A stretch of 64,000 nucleotides of DNA from Frigoribacterium sp. Leaf263. Its GTDB lineage: Bacteria; Actinomycetota; Actinomycetes; Actinomycetales; Microbacteriaceae. A program made the translations under genes and the position numbers. Of this stretch, positions 19,302 through 27,747 are shown one piece after another. The number at the start of each line of letters is the position of its first letter. Position 1 is the first letter of the stretch. The DNA lies in assembly GCF_001422285.1 (NCBI RefSeq), contig NZ_LMMO01000003.1:1067901-1131900 (forward strand), in the 5' to 3' direction. The notes below the pieces were generated by a model, which worked only from the letters and a program-made list of their open reading frames with translations, did no database searches and had not been told where the DNA came from.

Positions 19302-19784
19302 TCACCTCAGGAGGCGCGGGTCGACCCGCAGAGTCACCAGCTCGCCGTCAGGTGAGGTCGCCGCGAACGTCCACGTGTCGCCGGCCGGACGCGGCCACTC
19401 CCACGACACGCTCCACTCGGTGCCCGACCCGCCGCACGCGACGACCCGGTCGCGGTGGCCCGACTCCCCCGCCTCGACCAGCCGGACGTCGATCTCCGTC
19501 AGGACCGTTCCGGGTCCGGTCGGCGGATCCCCCGCGGCGTCCCACCCGTCGGTCGCCACGCGGTCGCGCCAGGCGCGGCTGTCGGCCCAGTGGCGGAGGG
19601 TGAGACGCTCGACCTCGTCGTTCAGGACGGCGCGGGCCTGCAGCCGGACGCGCTGGTCGGTGCACTCGATCCGTTCGACGATGACGACGACTCCGCCCGC
19701 GGCTCCAAGCGGGCTCGGCCGGGTCGGTACGAGCGACGCGCGGCGGTCGACGTCTGCGGGTGACCAGGTCGTGATGTCGTCCAT
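19302..19784 (-). CDS. conserved-looking hypothetical protein, 160 residues
   Basis: A soluble 160-residue protein without signal peptide or membrane segment. It contains regular beta-like segments such as GGVVVIVERIECTDQRVRLQ and WSVSWEWPRPAGDTWTFAA, which suggests an all-beta fold. I do not recognise a family. The ATG is preceded by TAGGGT and exactly six bases, pointing to a leaderless transcript. The last codons overlap a copy of the GGAGGCGCGGG motif, which encodes DPRLLR at the C-terminus. Confidence 0.65.
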   Translation of the reverse strand: MDDITTWSPADVDRRASLVPTRPSPLGAAGGVVVIVERIECTDQRVRLQARAVLNDEVERLTLRHWADSRAWRDRVATDGWDAAGDPPTGPGTVLTEIDVRLVEAGESGHRDRVVACGGSGTEWSVSWEWPRPAGDTWTFAATSPDGELVTLRVDPRLLR

Positions 19785-19902
19785 GGGGTGACCCTAGTGA
19801 CCCGCGCCTCCTCGGTGGGGTGGTCGGCATGCCCTGAGCACGACCCCGGACCCCCACGAGGAGGCGCGGCTCGGCTGCCCGACGCGCCCCTAGTGTGGAG
19901 GA

Positions 19903-20283
19903 ATGATCAAGTCCGAGAAGACCCTGCTCGTCTACGCGATCGTCGCGCTGGTGTTCGGCGCCGTGCTGCTCGTCTTCGGGCAGCCGATGGGCTGGCTGCT
20001 GCTGGTCGGCGGTCTCGGGCAGTTCGGCTTCATCTCCTACCTCGTCCGCAAGCGGCAGCAGGCCGAGGTCGCGCCGGTGGAGACGGCGGGGACGGCGGGG
20101 ACGGCGGGGACGGCGGCGCAGGCTGGGCCCGTGGTGCCGGGAGCGTCCGCGGTGCCCGAGGCTCCCACGGCATCCGTCGCGCCCGCGGGGTCCGAGACCC
20201 CCACGGCCTCCGTCGCGCCGGGCGCGTGCGTCGACGCCGGGCCCGACGTGGTCGACGCGCCTGACGCGCCGACTCCGCGCTGA
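19903..20283 (+). CDS. small membrane protein with Ala/Pro/Thr-rich tail
   Basis: 126 residues. Two hydrophobic helices (about residues 8-25 and 30-47) form a hairpin, followed by RKRQQ and a long Ala/Thr/Pro/Val tail with TAGTAGTAGTA repeats that is probably disordered. No family recognised. TAGTGT lies six bases before the ATG, and the six bases are GGAGGA, so either a leaderless or a Shine-Dalgarno start is possible. The next gene begins seven bases after the stop. Confidence 0.65.
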   Translation: MIKSEKTLLVYAIVALVFGAVLLVFGQPMGWLLLVGGLGQFGFISYLVRKRQQAEVAPVETAGTAGTAGTAAQAGPVVPGASAVPEAPTASVAPAGSETPTASVAPGACVDAGPDVVDAPDAPTPR

Positions 20284-20290
20284 CCGGATC

Positions 20291-20635
20291 GTGTCCGAAT
20301 CAGTGGACCCGGCCGGCACCGAAGGCTCTGCGGCTCACGGGATCGCGCAGCGGCCGCCACGTGCTCCGCTCAGTCGTGTCGCGCGAGCAGCGATCGTCGC
20401 CGGGGTCGTGGCCGTCGTCGCGTACGGGCTCGCGCTCGCCTTGACCTGGTTGTGGATGCCCGGAGGCGGTTCGTCGGTCGTCTACACCACCGAGCAGCGG
20501 ATCGACTGGTTCACCATCGGCGCCAACACGACCGTCGTGGCCGGTCTCATCGCGGCTGTCGCTGCGGTCACGGCGCTCGTGCTGGCGGCGTTCGTCGTGG
20601 TGCGACGCATCGGCGGTCGTCGCCGCGCTTCGTAG
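20291..20635 (+). CDS. small two-helix membrane protein
   Basis: 114 residues starting with GTG. A hydrophilic N-terminus of about 30 residues precedes a membrane helix (AAIVAGVVAVVAYGLALALTW); a polar loop with YTTEQRIDWFTIG follows, then a second helix and a basic end (RRIGGRRRAS). No family recognised. It follows the previous small membrane protein closely and both may be co-transcribed. Confidence 0.6.
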   Translation: MSESVDPAGTEGSAAHGIAQRPPRAPLSRVARAAIVAGVVAVVAYGLALALTWLWMPGGGSSVVYTTEQRIDWFTIGANTTVVAGLIAAVAAVTALVLAAFVVVRRIGGRRRAS

Positions 20636-20692
20636 GGCTTTCGCCGCGCCTCCTGAGGCCCTCGAGCCGACCAGGGGCGGGTCGTCCTGCTT

Positions 20693-20716
20693 CGAGCTAT
20701 TACGCATGGGAACGTA
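20693..20716. repeat. CGAGCTATTACGCAT element, copy 2
   Basis: The 15 bases CGAGCTATTACGCAT are identical to 18913-18927. The right arm is shorter (ACGTAAGAGC), so the palindrome is imperfect. It lies 80-100 bases upstream of a GNAT gene. Confidence 0.6.
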
Positions 20717-20796
20717 AGAGCGATTCCGCGAAGCCGTTCCCCGGCTCAGCCCGACCCGGCCAACGGAACAGCACGGGCCACGGCAGAATCGCTGAT

Positions 20797-21471
20797 GTGC
20801 CGCTCCGCCCCGTCTCCCCCGCCGATGTCGACGACCTCCGGGCGTTCCTCGTCGAGGCCGATCTGACGCTCGCCGGGCTCGACGACCCCGCCGTCCGCCT
20901 CTGGATCGAGCGGGATGCGGCCGGCACGATCGTCGGCTCGACCGGCTTCGAGCTGAGCGTCGACGGGGCGCACGCCCTCCTCCGCAGCGTCGCCGTCGCC
21001 CGGAGCCAGCGAACCGCCGGCGCGGGCACCCGTCTCGCCGGCCACGCCCTGAACGCGGCGACGAGCGCCGGGGCGACGCGGGCCTGGCTCTTCTCCCGCC
21101 GCTCCGGACCGTTCTGGCAGAGGCTCGGCTTCTCCCCCGCCGACCGCGACACCCTGGCCGCAGCGCTCGCGGACACGCATCAGCTCCGCCTCTTCGCCGC
21201 CACCGGCCAGCTCGCCCGCGAGGTCGCTTGGTCGCGCCCGCTCGACAGCCCTGCCACACCCGCGCCCGCGCCCCCGTCCACGGCCGCGCCCACGCCCCCG
21301 TCCACGCCCACGCCCGCGCCTCCGCCCCCGTCCACGCCGACGCCCACGCCCCCGTGCACGCCCGAAGCTCCGGCCACGACCACCAACCCGCCCGACTCTC
21401 CGATCAGCACCTCGCCGCCCCTGGCGCCGAACTCGGCCCGGCCCCCGACGCCCGCAGAAGGGCCCCGGTGA
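20797..21471 (+). CDS. GNAT acetyltransferase-like protein (ArsN2-like) with proline-rich tail
   Basis: 224 residues. The first 145 form a GNAT domain beginning LRPVSPADVDDLRAFL, with LRSVAVARSQRTAGAGTRLA as the acetyl-CoA region and GPFWQRLGFSPADRD near the end; this pattern resembles ArsN2-type acetyltransferases. The remaining 70 residues are a Pro/Thr/Ala repeat (PSTPTPAPPP) encoded by a reiterated CCCCCGTCCACG unit at about 21250-21360. The GTG at 20797 fits CAGAAT seven bases upstream. The stop overlaps the next ATG (TGATG). The acceptor is unknown. Confidence 0.75.
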   Translation: MPLRPVSPADVDDLRAFLVEADLTLAGLDDPAVRLWIERDAAGTIVGSTGFELSVDGAHALLRSVAVARSQRTAGAGTRLAGHALNAATSAGATRAWLFSRRSGPFWQRLGFSPADRDTLAAALADTHQLRLFAATGQLAREVAWSRPLDSPATPAPAPPSTAAPTPPSTPTPAPPPPSTPTPTPPCTPEAPATTTNPPDSPISTSPPLAPNSARPPTPAEGPR

Positions 21472-22142
21472 TGCGCGACGACGCCGCCGCCCGAACCGGC
21501 CACACGCCCGACGCGCCCTTCGGAGCGTCACCGCACCCGCGCCTCCCTGTCTTCCAGGCTCCCGACGGCGAGTGGTACGTCGACCGCGACGGTCTGACGG
21601 CGACGACCGAGCGACGGTGGCGCCAGGCGTTCGAGCCGCGGACGATCCGGCGACGCGCGCGTCTGGCGTCGGTCGCGGGGCTGCTCCGAGCGGTGCTGCT
21701 CCTCGTCGGGTGCGCGGCGCTCGGAGCGGGCGTCGACATCGTCGTCGGCGGGTCGTCCGAGGCAGTGGTCGTCGGTGCCGCGATCGGTGCCCTCGTCGGA
21801 GTCTGGGTCGCCCTTCTGACGATGCTGTGGGCGCAGCGCGACTCGGCTCCCGGGCCGGTGGTGAGGGTGCCCGAGGAGGTGCTCCTCACCCAGGTCACCA
21901 GCCCCAGCCCGCGACGTGTCTGGCTCTGGAGCACGGCGCTCGACGCCGAGGCCCGAGCACGCGCCACGATCGGCTACGAGGTCGAGGTGGAGCGCCCAGC
22001 GCAGCTGGCGAGCGCCACGAAGGCGCGAGCACGCTACGCCGCGACCTATCGTGCCTACGCCGAGGCGGCGACCGATCTCGGGCTGCCGCTGCGAGCGCCG
22101 GCCGTCCCGCTCGAACCCCAGCCTTCTGCGGATGACCGGTAA
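21471..22142 (+). CDS. hypothetical membrane protein, 223 residues
   Basis: Starts at the ATG inside the TGATG junction with the GNAT gene. The N-terminus contains PDGEWYVDRDGLTATTERRW, then two membrane helices (about residues 65-85 and 95-120) and a soluble basic/acidic C-terminal part. No family recognised. Coupling to the GNAT gene suggests an operon. Confidence 0.65.
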   Translation: MRDDAAARTGHTPDAPFGASPHPRLPVFQAPDGEWYVDRDGLTATTERRWRQAFEPRTIRRRARLASVAGLLRAVLLLVGCAALGAGVDIVVGGSSEAVVVGAAIGALVGVWVALLTMLWAQRDSAPGPVVRVPEEVLLTQVTSPSPRRVWLWSTALDAEARARATIGYEVEVERPAQLASATKARARYAATYRAYAEAATDLGLPLRAPAVPLEPQPSADDR

Positions 22143-22435
22143 GCGCCCTTCATCCGCTCCGGCCGGGCGACCTCCGACTCTCACGGGCTGGCCCGCTATC
22201 GCTCTCCATCCGCCGACGACGGGCACCTAGGGACCAGGGCGACAGCCGAACCCGCGCCGAGCTGCGCGATCCAGCGCGGAGTCGCGCGACGCCCTCACGA
22301 CGTCCTCCCGTCCTGTTGACCGACACCGCGCCTCCTGCCGTGCCGTTCCGTCGGCACCGTGTTCCGTCCCTGAGGACGACCTCACTGCACCCTGCGGACG
22401 ACGCCCCCACCGCCGGTTCTGCCTAGCGTCGAACC

Positions 22436-22990
22436 ATGGCCCTGACCCACGCTCCCGCAGCCGCCGCCAGCACGCCCGCCCAGGCCGAGCCGCAGCGCCG
22501 TCGGTCGACGCTGCTGTCGCTGCTCCCCTGGACGACAGCCTGGGGAGGCGCGGCGGCCTTCTGCCTCGTGCCCATCGGCTTCGTGCTGGTCTCCGTGGTC
22601 GTGGAGCAGACGACGAACGGGATCGCCGCCCTCGCGATGGTCTTCCCGGTGATGCTCGGCGGAGCGGTGGCCCTCTGGCTCTACGGCCTCGTCGCGGGTC
22701 TGCTCGCCGGCCTCCCCGACTGGCTGCTGCGCCGGAGTCCCCGCCTGCGGCCGCTCGGGGCGGTACTCGCCGTCCTCATCCTCACCGTGCTGGTGGCGGT
22801 GCCGTGGGCGGTCGTGAACGTGCGGTTCCTAGACCTGCCGCTGATGGCGCCCTCGACGTTCGTCTCGACCCTGACGGTGGCGGGCGCGACGGCTGTGGCG
22901 ACGACGATGGTCGTCTTGCTTCACGGCAGGCGCCAGCGGCGGCTCGAGCGTGGCGTGACTGGCCAGAGGCTGCCCTCGACGCGTACCTGA
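22436..22990 (+). CDS. hypothetical membrane protein, four helices
   Basis: 184 residues with about four hydrophobic helices (AAFCLVPIGFVLVSVVV, ALAMVFPVMLGGAVALWLYG, LGAVLAVLILTVLVAVPWAV and a last one ending GATAVATTMVVLL) and a basic C-terminus (HGRRQRRLERG). No family recognised. TAGCGT is followed by exactly six bases and the ATG, so a leaderless transcript is likely. The last codons resemble half of the GGTCAGAAG repeat but not closely enough to call a copy. Confidence 0.65.
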   Translation: MALTHAPAAAASTPAQAEPQRRRSTLLSLLPWTTAWGGAAAFCLVPIGFVLVSVVVEQTTNGIAALAMVFPVMLGGAVALWLYGLVAGLLAGLPDWLLRRSPRLRPLGAVLAVLILTVLVAVPWAVVNVRFLDLPLMAPSTFVSTLTVAGATAVATTMVVLLHGRRQRRLERGVTGQRLPSTRT

Positions 22991-23136
22991 AGGCGAGTCT
23001 CTGCCGCTCGACGCGCGAGGTGCGTCCTGAAGACGAGCGGGCTGGCGTGCAGACGAAGAGCACACCGGCGGCGCTCGACGCGGTCCTGAGCGGGTCAGGC
23101 GGCCACGCGCAGCCGGCAGCCTCGTGGCTCGCTAGC

Positions 23137-23910
23137 TCAGGGGATCGGGACGACGACGTCCCAGCTCGCGGAGTACTCGAGCAGGAACATCGTGACCTCC
23201 CGGCCGGGCCGGAAGAGAGTGCTGACCCCGAACCGCAGCCCCTGCGCTGGCGGAAGGGAGGCGCTCACCGCGATCCGTTGAGAGTCGACGTCCGGACTGC
23301 CGGTCGGCTCGGCGGCGATCTTCTGCTGCAGTTCGCGCACGCTGTCCGTCGGCAGGCCGATCGCCTCGAGCGCTTCCTGATGCGCGGCGACGGCGGCGTC
23401 CGCCCCCTCGACGGCGGGAGCGTCGACGCGCAACCCGAAGGTGCGTCCTTTCGGCACGAGGACCTCGCCGGTCGTCTGGCTAATGACTCCGTCGGGCGAG
23501 TCGAGCAGTTCGAAAATCACCTCGTTCGCGCGCGCGTCGACGATCGTGCCTCCCGGCAGGAGGAATCGCACAGGGCGGCCACCGCCGCCCGAGGAGCTGT
23601 AGGCGCCCACCTCGATGTCCGAGATCGACTCGTCGCTCGTGTCGATGCCGAAGGCCTCAGCGCTGGGTGAGACGGTGAGGTCCCAGACCTCGACGCCGTC
23701 GTCGAGCGTCATGGCGGTGGGTGTCGGGCCGTCGTGGCTCACGGAGAACTGGCTGACATCGGGCTGGTCGGATGTGCCCTTTGGCGACTCGGCCCCGGGT
23801 GCGCACCCGGCGAGCAGTCCCACCGTCGTCGCGATGAGCACGGCGGCGACGAGGCCGCGGGTGCGGGTGCGGGTGCTGGTGCTGGTGCTGGTGCTGCGAG
23901 TCATCGCCAT
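23137..23910 (-). CDS. putative lipoprotein, 257 residues
   Basis: Signal peptide with an unusual (Ser-Thr)n(Arg-Thr)n leader, encoded by tandem CACCAG/CACCCG units, then a hydrophobic stretch and lipobox LLAGCAPG. The mature protein is acidic and without recognised domain; QFSVSHDGPTPTAMTLDDGV and YSSSGGGGRPVRFLLPGG are visible segments. It should be anchored to the outer face of the membrane. Function unknown. Its upstream side faces a palindromic repeat and the defence island. Confidence 0.7.
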   Translation of the reverse strand: MAMTRSTSTSTSTRTRTRGLVAAVLIATTVGLLAGCAPGAESPKGTSDQPDVSQFSVSHDGPTPTAMTLDDGVEVWDLTVSPSAEAFGIDTSDESISDIEVGAYSSSGGGGRPVRFLLPGGTIVDARANEVIFELLDSPDGVISQTTGEVLVPKGRTFGLRVDAPAVEGADAAVAAHQEALEAIGLPTDSVRELQQKIAAEPTGSPDVDSQRIAVSASLPPAQGLRFGVSTLFRPGREVTMFLLEYSASWDVVVPIP

Positions 23911-23924
23911 ACGAAGTCCCCCGT

Positions 23925-23986
23925 GATCGACTGGTCAGAACATGCCCTTAGTCGACGCGCGAAGGACATCTTCTGACCACTCGATC
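23925..23986. repeat. GGTCAGAAGATG palindromic repeat, copy 5
   Basis: A 62-base element with GATCGACTGGTCAGAA on the left and TTCTGACCACTCGATC on the right. The same ends occur in the degenerate copy at 8813-8874. It sits exactly between the lipoprotein gene and mcrB, at the left edge of the defence island. Confidence 0.85.
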
Positions 23987-24063
23987 CTCCCGCAAACAGA
24001 CTCAGCAGACTCAGGCGCTTCATCGACTCGGGCAGAATCACCGAGACGATCAAAGGGGATGCC

Positions 24064-26448
24064 ATGCAGTTCACCATCGACGGCTCGCAGTACGAGCTGA
24101 CGCAAGAAAGTGTGCGCGCAGCTCTCGCTTCGCGCGAGCCCGGCGCGATCAACACCTACTCGATCGAAGTCGACGGCCGGGCCTTTCCCGTGAAGCAGGC
24201 CCTCGCGGCCGCGACGGGGCTCTCCAATCGTGCTTTCGACTCGGGTCGAGCACAAAGGATTATGAACGACCTCGGCTTCACCGTCAGCGGCACGAAGCCG
24301 GAGAAGCCACCAACATCCTCCCGCGCCCGTCGTCAGGCAACAGCCGACGCCGCCCGCCTCGTCCTCGAGGCTGGCCTCCACCGACGCCCGTCCATCTTCG
24401 ACGGCACGACCGTCACCTGGGACGCCGCCACCGCCGCAGCGCTCCGCCGAGCCATTGAGACCTCCGACGTCGAGGGCACCTTCCGCGAGCGCCTCCTCAC
24501 GCAACTGGCCGGCCAGCCCCGCGCCGTCGTCCTCCTGGCCGCCGAGCTCTGTTTCCTCCAGCGCCTCCCGCTCCTCAACGTCCGGGCCGAGACCAAGCGC
24601 AAGCTACTGCAAGACATCCTCGATGTCCTCCCCGACCACCCGCAGCTGCCCGCGGCGATCGTCGACGCCGTCGCGACGCCCGGAACCTTCCATGGTGGCC
24701 AGGGCTTTAACCAGCAGGTCCCCCAACACATCCAGTGGCTGGCGCACTTCGTCGAGCTCTGGGCACAGCTGCCCGACGAGACGCGTCTTGAGGCCATCGA
24801 CGCTCCGTGGGCGTTACGCAGCCGCACTCTCGACGTCGAGCCCGACGCGGCGCCGATGCGCAACTCGCTCCTTGCTCTCCTCTGGCCCTCGACTTTCGAG
24901 AGCATCGTGTCCACCTCCGACAAGGAGGCCATCCGCGAGGCCTTCGCCGCGGCCTTGCCTGGCAGACGTGATGGCACCGAGCAACATGACGTCGACCGTG
25001 ACCTCTTGGCGCTTCGCGACCGATTCGACGCCAACGGTGACCTGGACATCGATTGGTATCAGTCTCCCTGGCGGGACGAGTGGAGGGTGGCCGCGACGAG
25101 TCCCCACCGGCGAGGCTGGGTCATGGCGGAAGCGCGTCACGGAGAGGCGCTTTCTCTGCGTCGCCAGACGACCCGTCCCAACTTCTATTCCAGTCGGGGA
25201 TCGATCCGAGAGGAGGTGCTCCGCACCTGGAACGGACAGCCCCCGATCACCGACCTCCTCGCCCAGATCGACGCCGCCACCGCTTATCTCGTCACGATGC
25301 AGCCACGGGACCAGATCTTCGTCCGCACGCCCGACGGCGTCCACGTCGGCGAAGTCGGCGGACTCACTTCTGACCTTGAGCGCCCAGTCACCTGGCGCGA
25401 CCCCGTCTCCCCCGCCGCACTCCCCCACGCCGTTCTCGACATCCTCGACAGCAGCCCGACGATCGCCGAGGTCGACTTCCTCATGCCCACTCCAGAAACG
25501 CACCCGGTCTTGCCGACCCCGGTGCGCCTCCCTCGCGCCACTCCCGAGTTCGCCGAACGCCTGCATTACGAGAAGACTTGGCTCGACGACGCGATCGACC
25601 TGCTCGAAGAGCGTCGCCAGGTGATCTTCTTCGGCCCTCCCGGCACGGGCAAGACGTTCCTCGCGAGGGCGCTGGCCGACTTCATCGCCCCCGAGGGGGC
25701 GATGAAGATCGTGCAGTTCCACCCCTCCTATTCGTACGAGGACTTCTTCGAGGGCTTCCGTCCGACCGTCGACGAGAACGGCACGGCCACGTTTCGTCTC
25801 GCACCGGGCCCCGTGCGCCTGCTCGCGAAGGCCGCCGCCGAGAACCCCACGGTGCCGCACGTGCTCATCCTCGACGAGATCAATCGGGCCAACATCGCAA
25901 AGGTCTTCGGCGAGCTCTACCTGCTGCTCGAGTACCGTGATGCTGACGTCGCCTTGCAGTACTCGCCCGAAGAAGACTTCCGCCTCCCCGAGAACCTTTT
26001 CGTCATCGGCACGATGAACACCGCGGACCGCTCGATCTCGCTCGTCGACGCGGCCATCCGGCGTCGGTTCGCATTCGTCGAACTCCACCCCGGCGAAGAG
26101 CCCGTGCGAGGCCTCCTCGACCGGTGGTCTTCGGCGAACGGCCACGATGTGAGCCGTGGAGCACTCCTCCGTCAACTGAACGACCGCATCGGCGACCTCG
26201 ACCGCGACTTCCAGATCGGCCCGTCGTACCTCATGGGTCGATCTGCCCGCACCTCGGCCGGCCTCGCACGCATCTGGGAGCACGACATCCTCCCCCTGCT
26301 CGACGAGCACTACTACGGCCGATTCACCCGGCAGGAGGTGCGGGTCAGGTTCGGCCTGACCGCTCTCGTCGCCGACACGGCCGGCGACCTCGACCCTCTC
26401 GACGACACGGGCCTCCTCCTCGAGCGGGACGACGCGGCCAGCGAGTGA
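24064..26448 (+). CDS. mcrB: McrB-type AAA+ GTPase/ATPase of a Type IV restriction system
   Basis: The 794-residue protein has a C-terminal McrB AAA+ domain: Walker A GPPGTGKT at 524-531, Walker B LILDEINR near 601, and the McrB signature TMNTADRSISLVDAAIRRRF from about 650. The N-terminal 80 residues (TYSIEVDGRAFPVKQALAAA) resemble the head domain of ScoMcrA-type enzymes rather than the E. coli McrB DNA reader. A long middle region links the two. McrB rings translocate DNA carrying modified bases and activate the McrC nuclease. The start follows AAAGGGG. The gene overlaps mcrC by four bases. Confidence 0.92.
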   Translation: MQFTIDGSQYELTQESVRAALASREPGAINTYSIEVDGRAFPVKQALAAATGLSNRAFDSGRAQRIMNDLGFTVSGTKPEKPPTSSRARRQATADAARLVLEAGLHRRPSIFDGTTVTWDAATAAALRRAIETSDVEGTFRERLLTQLAGQPRAVVLLAAELCFLQRLPLLNVRAETKRKLLQDILDVLPDHPQLPAAIVDAVATPGTFHGGQGFNQQVPQHIQWLAHFVELWAQLPDETRLEAIDAPWALRSRTLDVEPDAAPMRNSLLALLWPSTFESIVSTSDKEAIREAFAAALPGRRDGTEQHDVDRDLLALRDRFDANGDLDIDWYQSPWRDEWRVAATSPHRRGWVMAEARHGEALSLRRQTTRPNFYSSRGSIREEVLRTWNGQPPITDLLAQIDAATAYLVTMQPRDQIFVRTPDGVHVGEVGGLTSDLERPVTWRDPVSPAALPHAVLDILDSSPTIAEVDFLMPTPETHPVLPTPVRLPRATPEFAERLHYEKTWLDDAIDLLEERRQVIFFGPPGTGKTFLARALADFIAPEGAMKIVQFHPSYSYEDFFEGFRPTVDENGTATFRLAPGPVRLLAKAAAENPTVPHVLILDEINRANIAKVFGELYLLLEYRDADVALQYSPEEDFRLPENLFVIGTMNTADRSISLVDAAIRRRFAFVELHPGEEPVRGLLDRWSSANGHDVSRGALLRQLNDRIGDLDRDFQIGPSYLMGRSARTSAGLARIWEHDILPLLDEHYYGRFTRQEVRVRFGLTALVADTAGDLDPLDDTGLLLERDDAASE

Positions 26449-27635
26449 CACGACTCGAGCTGCGAGAGAACGGCGGGTGGACGGCTGCGCCGTTCGAACC
26501 GCTGACCATCGAGCGGGCCTGCGCGACGGGACTGCTCGAGTCTCGCATCGTGGCCGCAGGCCCTCAGGTCAAACCGCAGCTGAACCGCGTCGGCGCGGTG
26601 TCGATCGGCGACCACGAGTTCGTCGTCCAGCCGAAGGCGCCGTTCTCGTCGGTGCTGTTCATGCTCGGCTATGCCGCCGACCCGGGGTTCCGTCCCGACG
26701 AGGTGTCGGGAGAGGGCACCGAGATCTTCCCGGCCATCGCCGAGACGTTCGCCCGACTGCTGGAGCGGGCGCTGGGTCGTGGCGTGCTGCAGGGCTACCG
26801 TCGGCTCGACGAGACCGCCGTCGCGATCCGGGGGCGGATCCGCTTCTCCGACCAGATGTCGAGGCGCGGGGGTCAACTGCTGCCCGTCGAGCTGACGGTC
26901 GACGAGTACACGGTCGACATCACCGAGAACCAGATTCTTCGGGCGGCGCTCAGGATGCTGCTCGCGCTGCCTCGGGTGAGTTCCGACGCACGACGACGAC
27001 TCGTGCATCTGGAGTCAAAGCTCGTCGGTGTCACGCCTGTGCGGCCCGGGCTGCCCCTGCCGTCGTGGCAACCCTCGAGGCTCAACGCGCGGTTCCACTC
27101 GTCGCTCCGATTCGCCGAACTGCTGCTCACCCGCCTGGCCCCCTCGACGACAGGTGACGGAGAGCGCATCGCGTCGTTCGTCGTCAACATGGCCGAGGCC
27201 TTCGAGGGTTTCGTGACGGCTGGCCTGACCGAGGCGTTCGCAGAGAGGTCGAGAGGGGTCAGCGTCGGCCAGTACCCGACCCAGCTCGACCAAGAACGGC
27301 GTCATCCCATCCGCCCCGATTTCGTCCACGTCGTGGGAGGACGACCGGCCGTGGTCGTCGACGCTAAGTACAAGACGGGTGCGCCGCGGGTCGAGGATCT
27401 TTATCAGATGCTCGCCTACTGCACTGTGTTCGGTCTCGGCGAGGGGACGCTCATCTACCTGGCAGGTGAGTCGCGTGCGACGCCGCGCGTCGCTCACATC
27501 GCTGGCTCGAGCGTCGCGGTCCAGACTTCTCGACTTGATGTGTCCCGGGCGCCGGCGTCGATGCTTCGAGAACTGCGCGAGATCGCTCACGGCCTATCGC
27601 CTCGGGAGCAAGCCGCGCGAGTCCCTTACCGCTGA
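26445..27635 (+). CDS. mcrC: McrC-type restriction nuclease subunit
   Basis: 396 residues from a GTG inside the mcrB stop (GTGA). The N-terminal part is the McrC beta domain (VGAVSIGDHEFVVQPKAPFS, LFMLGYAAD) and the C-terminal part a PD-(D/E)XK nuclease with RPDFV and VVVDAKYK as the catalytic elements. It cuts DNA when engaged by the McrB ring at modified cytosines or related bases. The overlap keeps stoichiometry with McrB. Confidence 0.9.
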   Translation: MTRLELRENGGWTAAPFEPLTIERACATGLLESRIVAAGPQVKPQLNRVGAVSIGDHEFVVQPKAPFSSVLFMLGYAADPGFRPDEVSGEGTEIFPAIAETFARLLERALGRGVLQGYRRLDETAVAIRGRIRFSDQMSRRGGQLLPVELTVDEYTVDITENQILRAALRMLLALPRVSSDARRRLVHLESKLVGVTPVRPGLPLPSWQPSRLNARFHSSLRFAELLLTRLAPSTTGDGERIASFVVNMAEAFEGFVTAGLTEAFAERSRGVSVGQYPTQLDQERRHPIRPDFVHVVGGRPAVVVDAKYKTGAPRVEDLYQMLAYCTVFGLGEGTLIYLAGESRATPRVAHIAGSSVAVQTSRLDVSRAPASMLRELREIAHGLSPREQAARVPYR

Positions 27636-27747
27636 GCGAAGCCTCTGTCACGTCACCAGAACTGGGACCCTCGATTGTGAGTATGTGTCAGGGCACTCCA
27701 TGCGCATGAATTAGTGTCATGAGAAACCGTCACAAAAGGGGACAACG

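Noticed and set aside
22950..23060. Possible sixth copy of the GGTCAGAAG palindrome (GACTGGCCAGAGGCTGCCC)
   Set aside because: Only a partial left arm with several mismatches and no complementary right arm.
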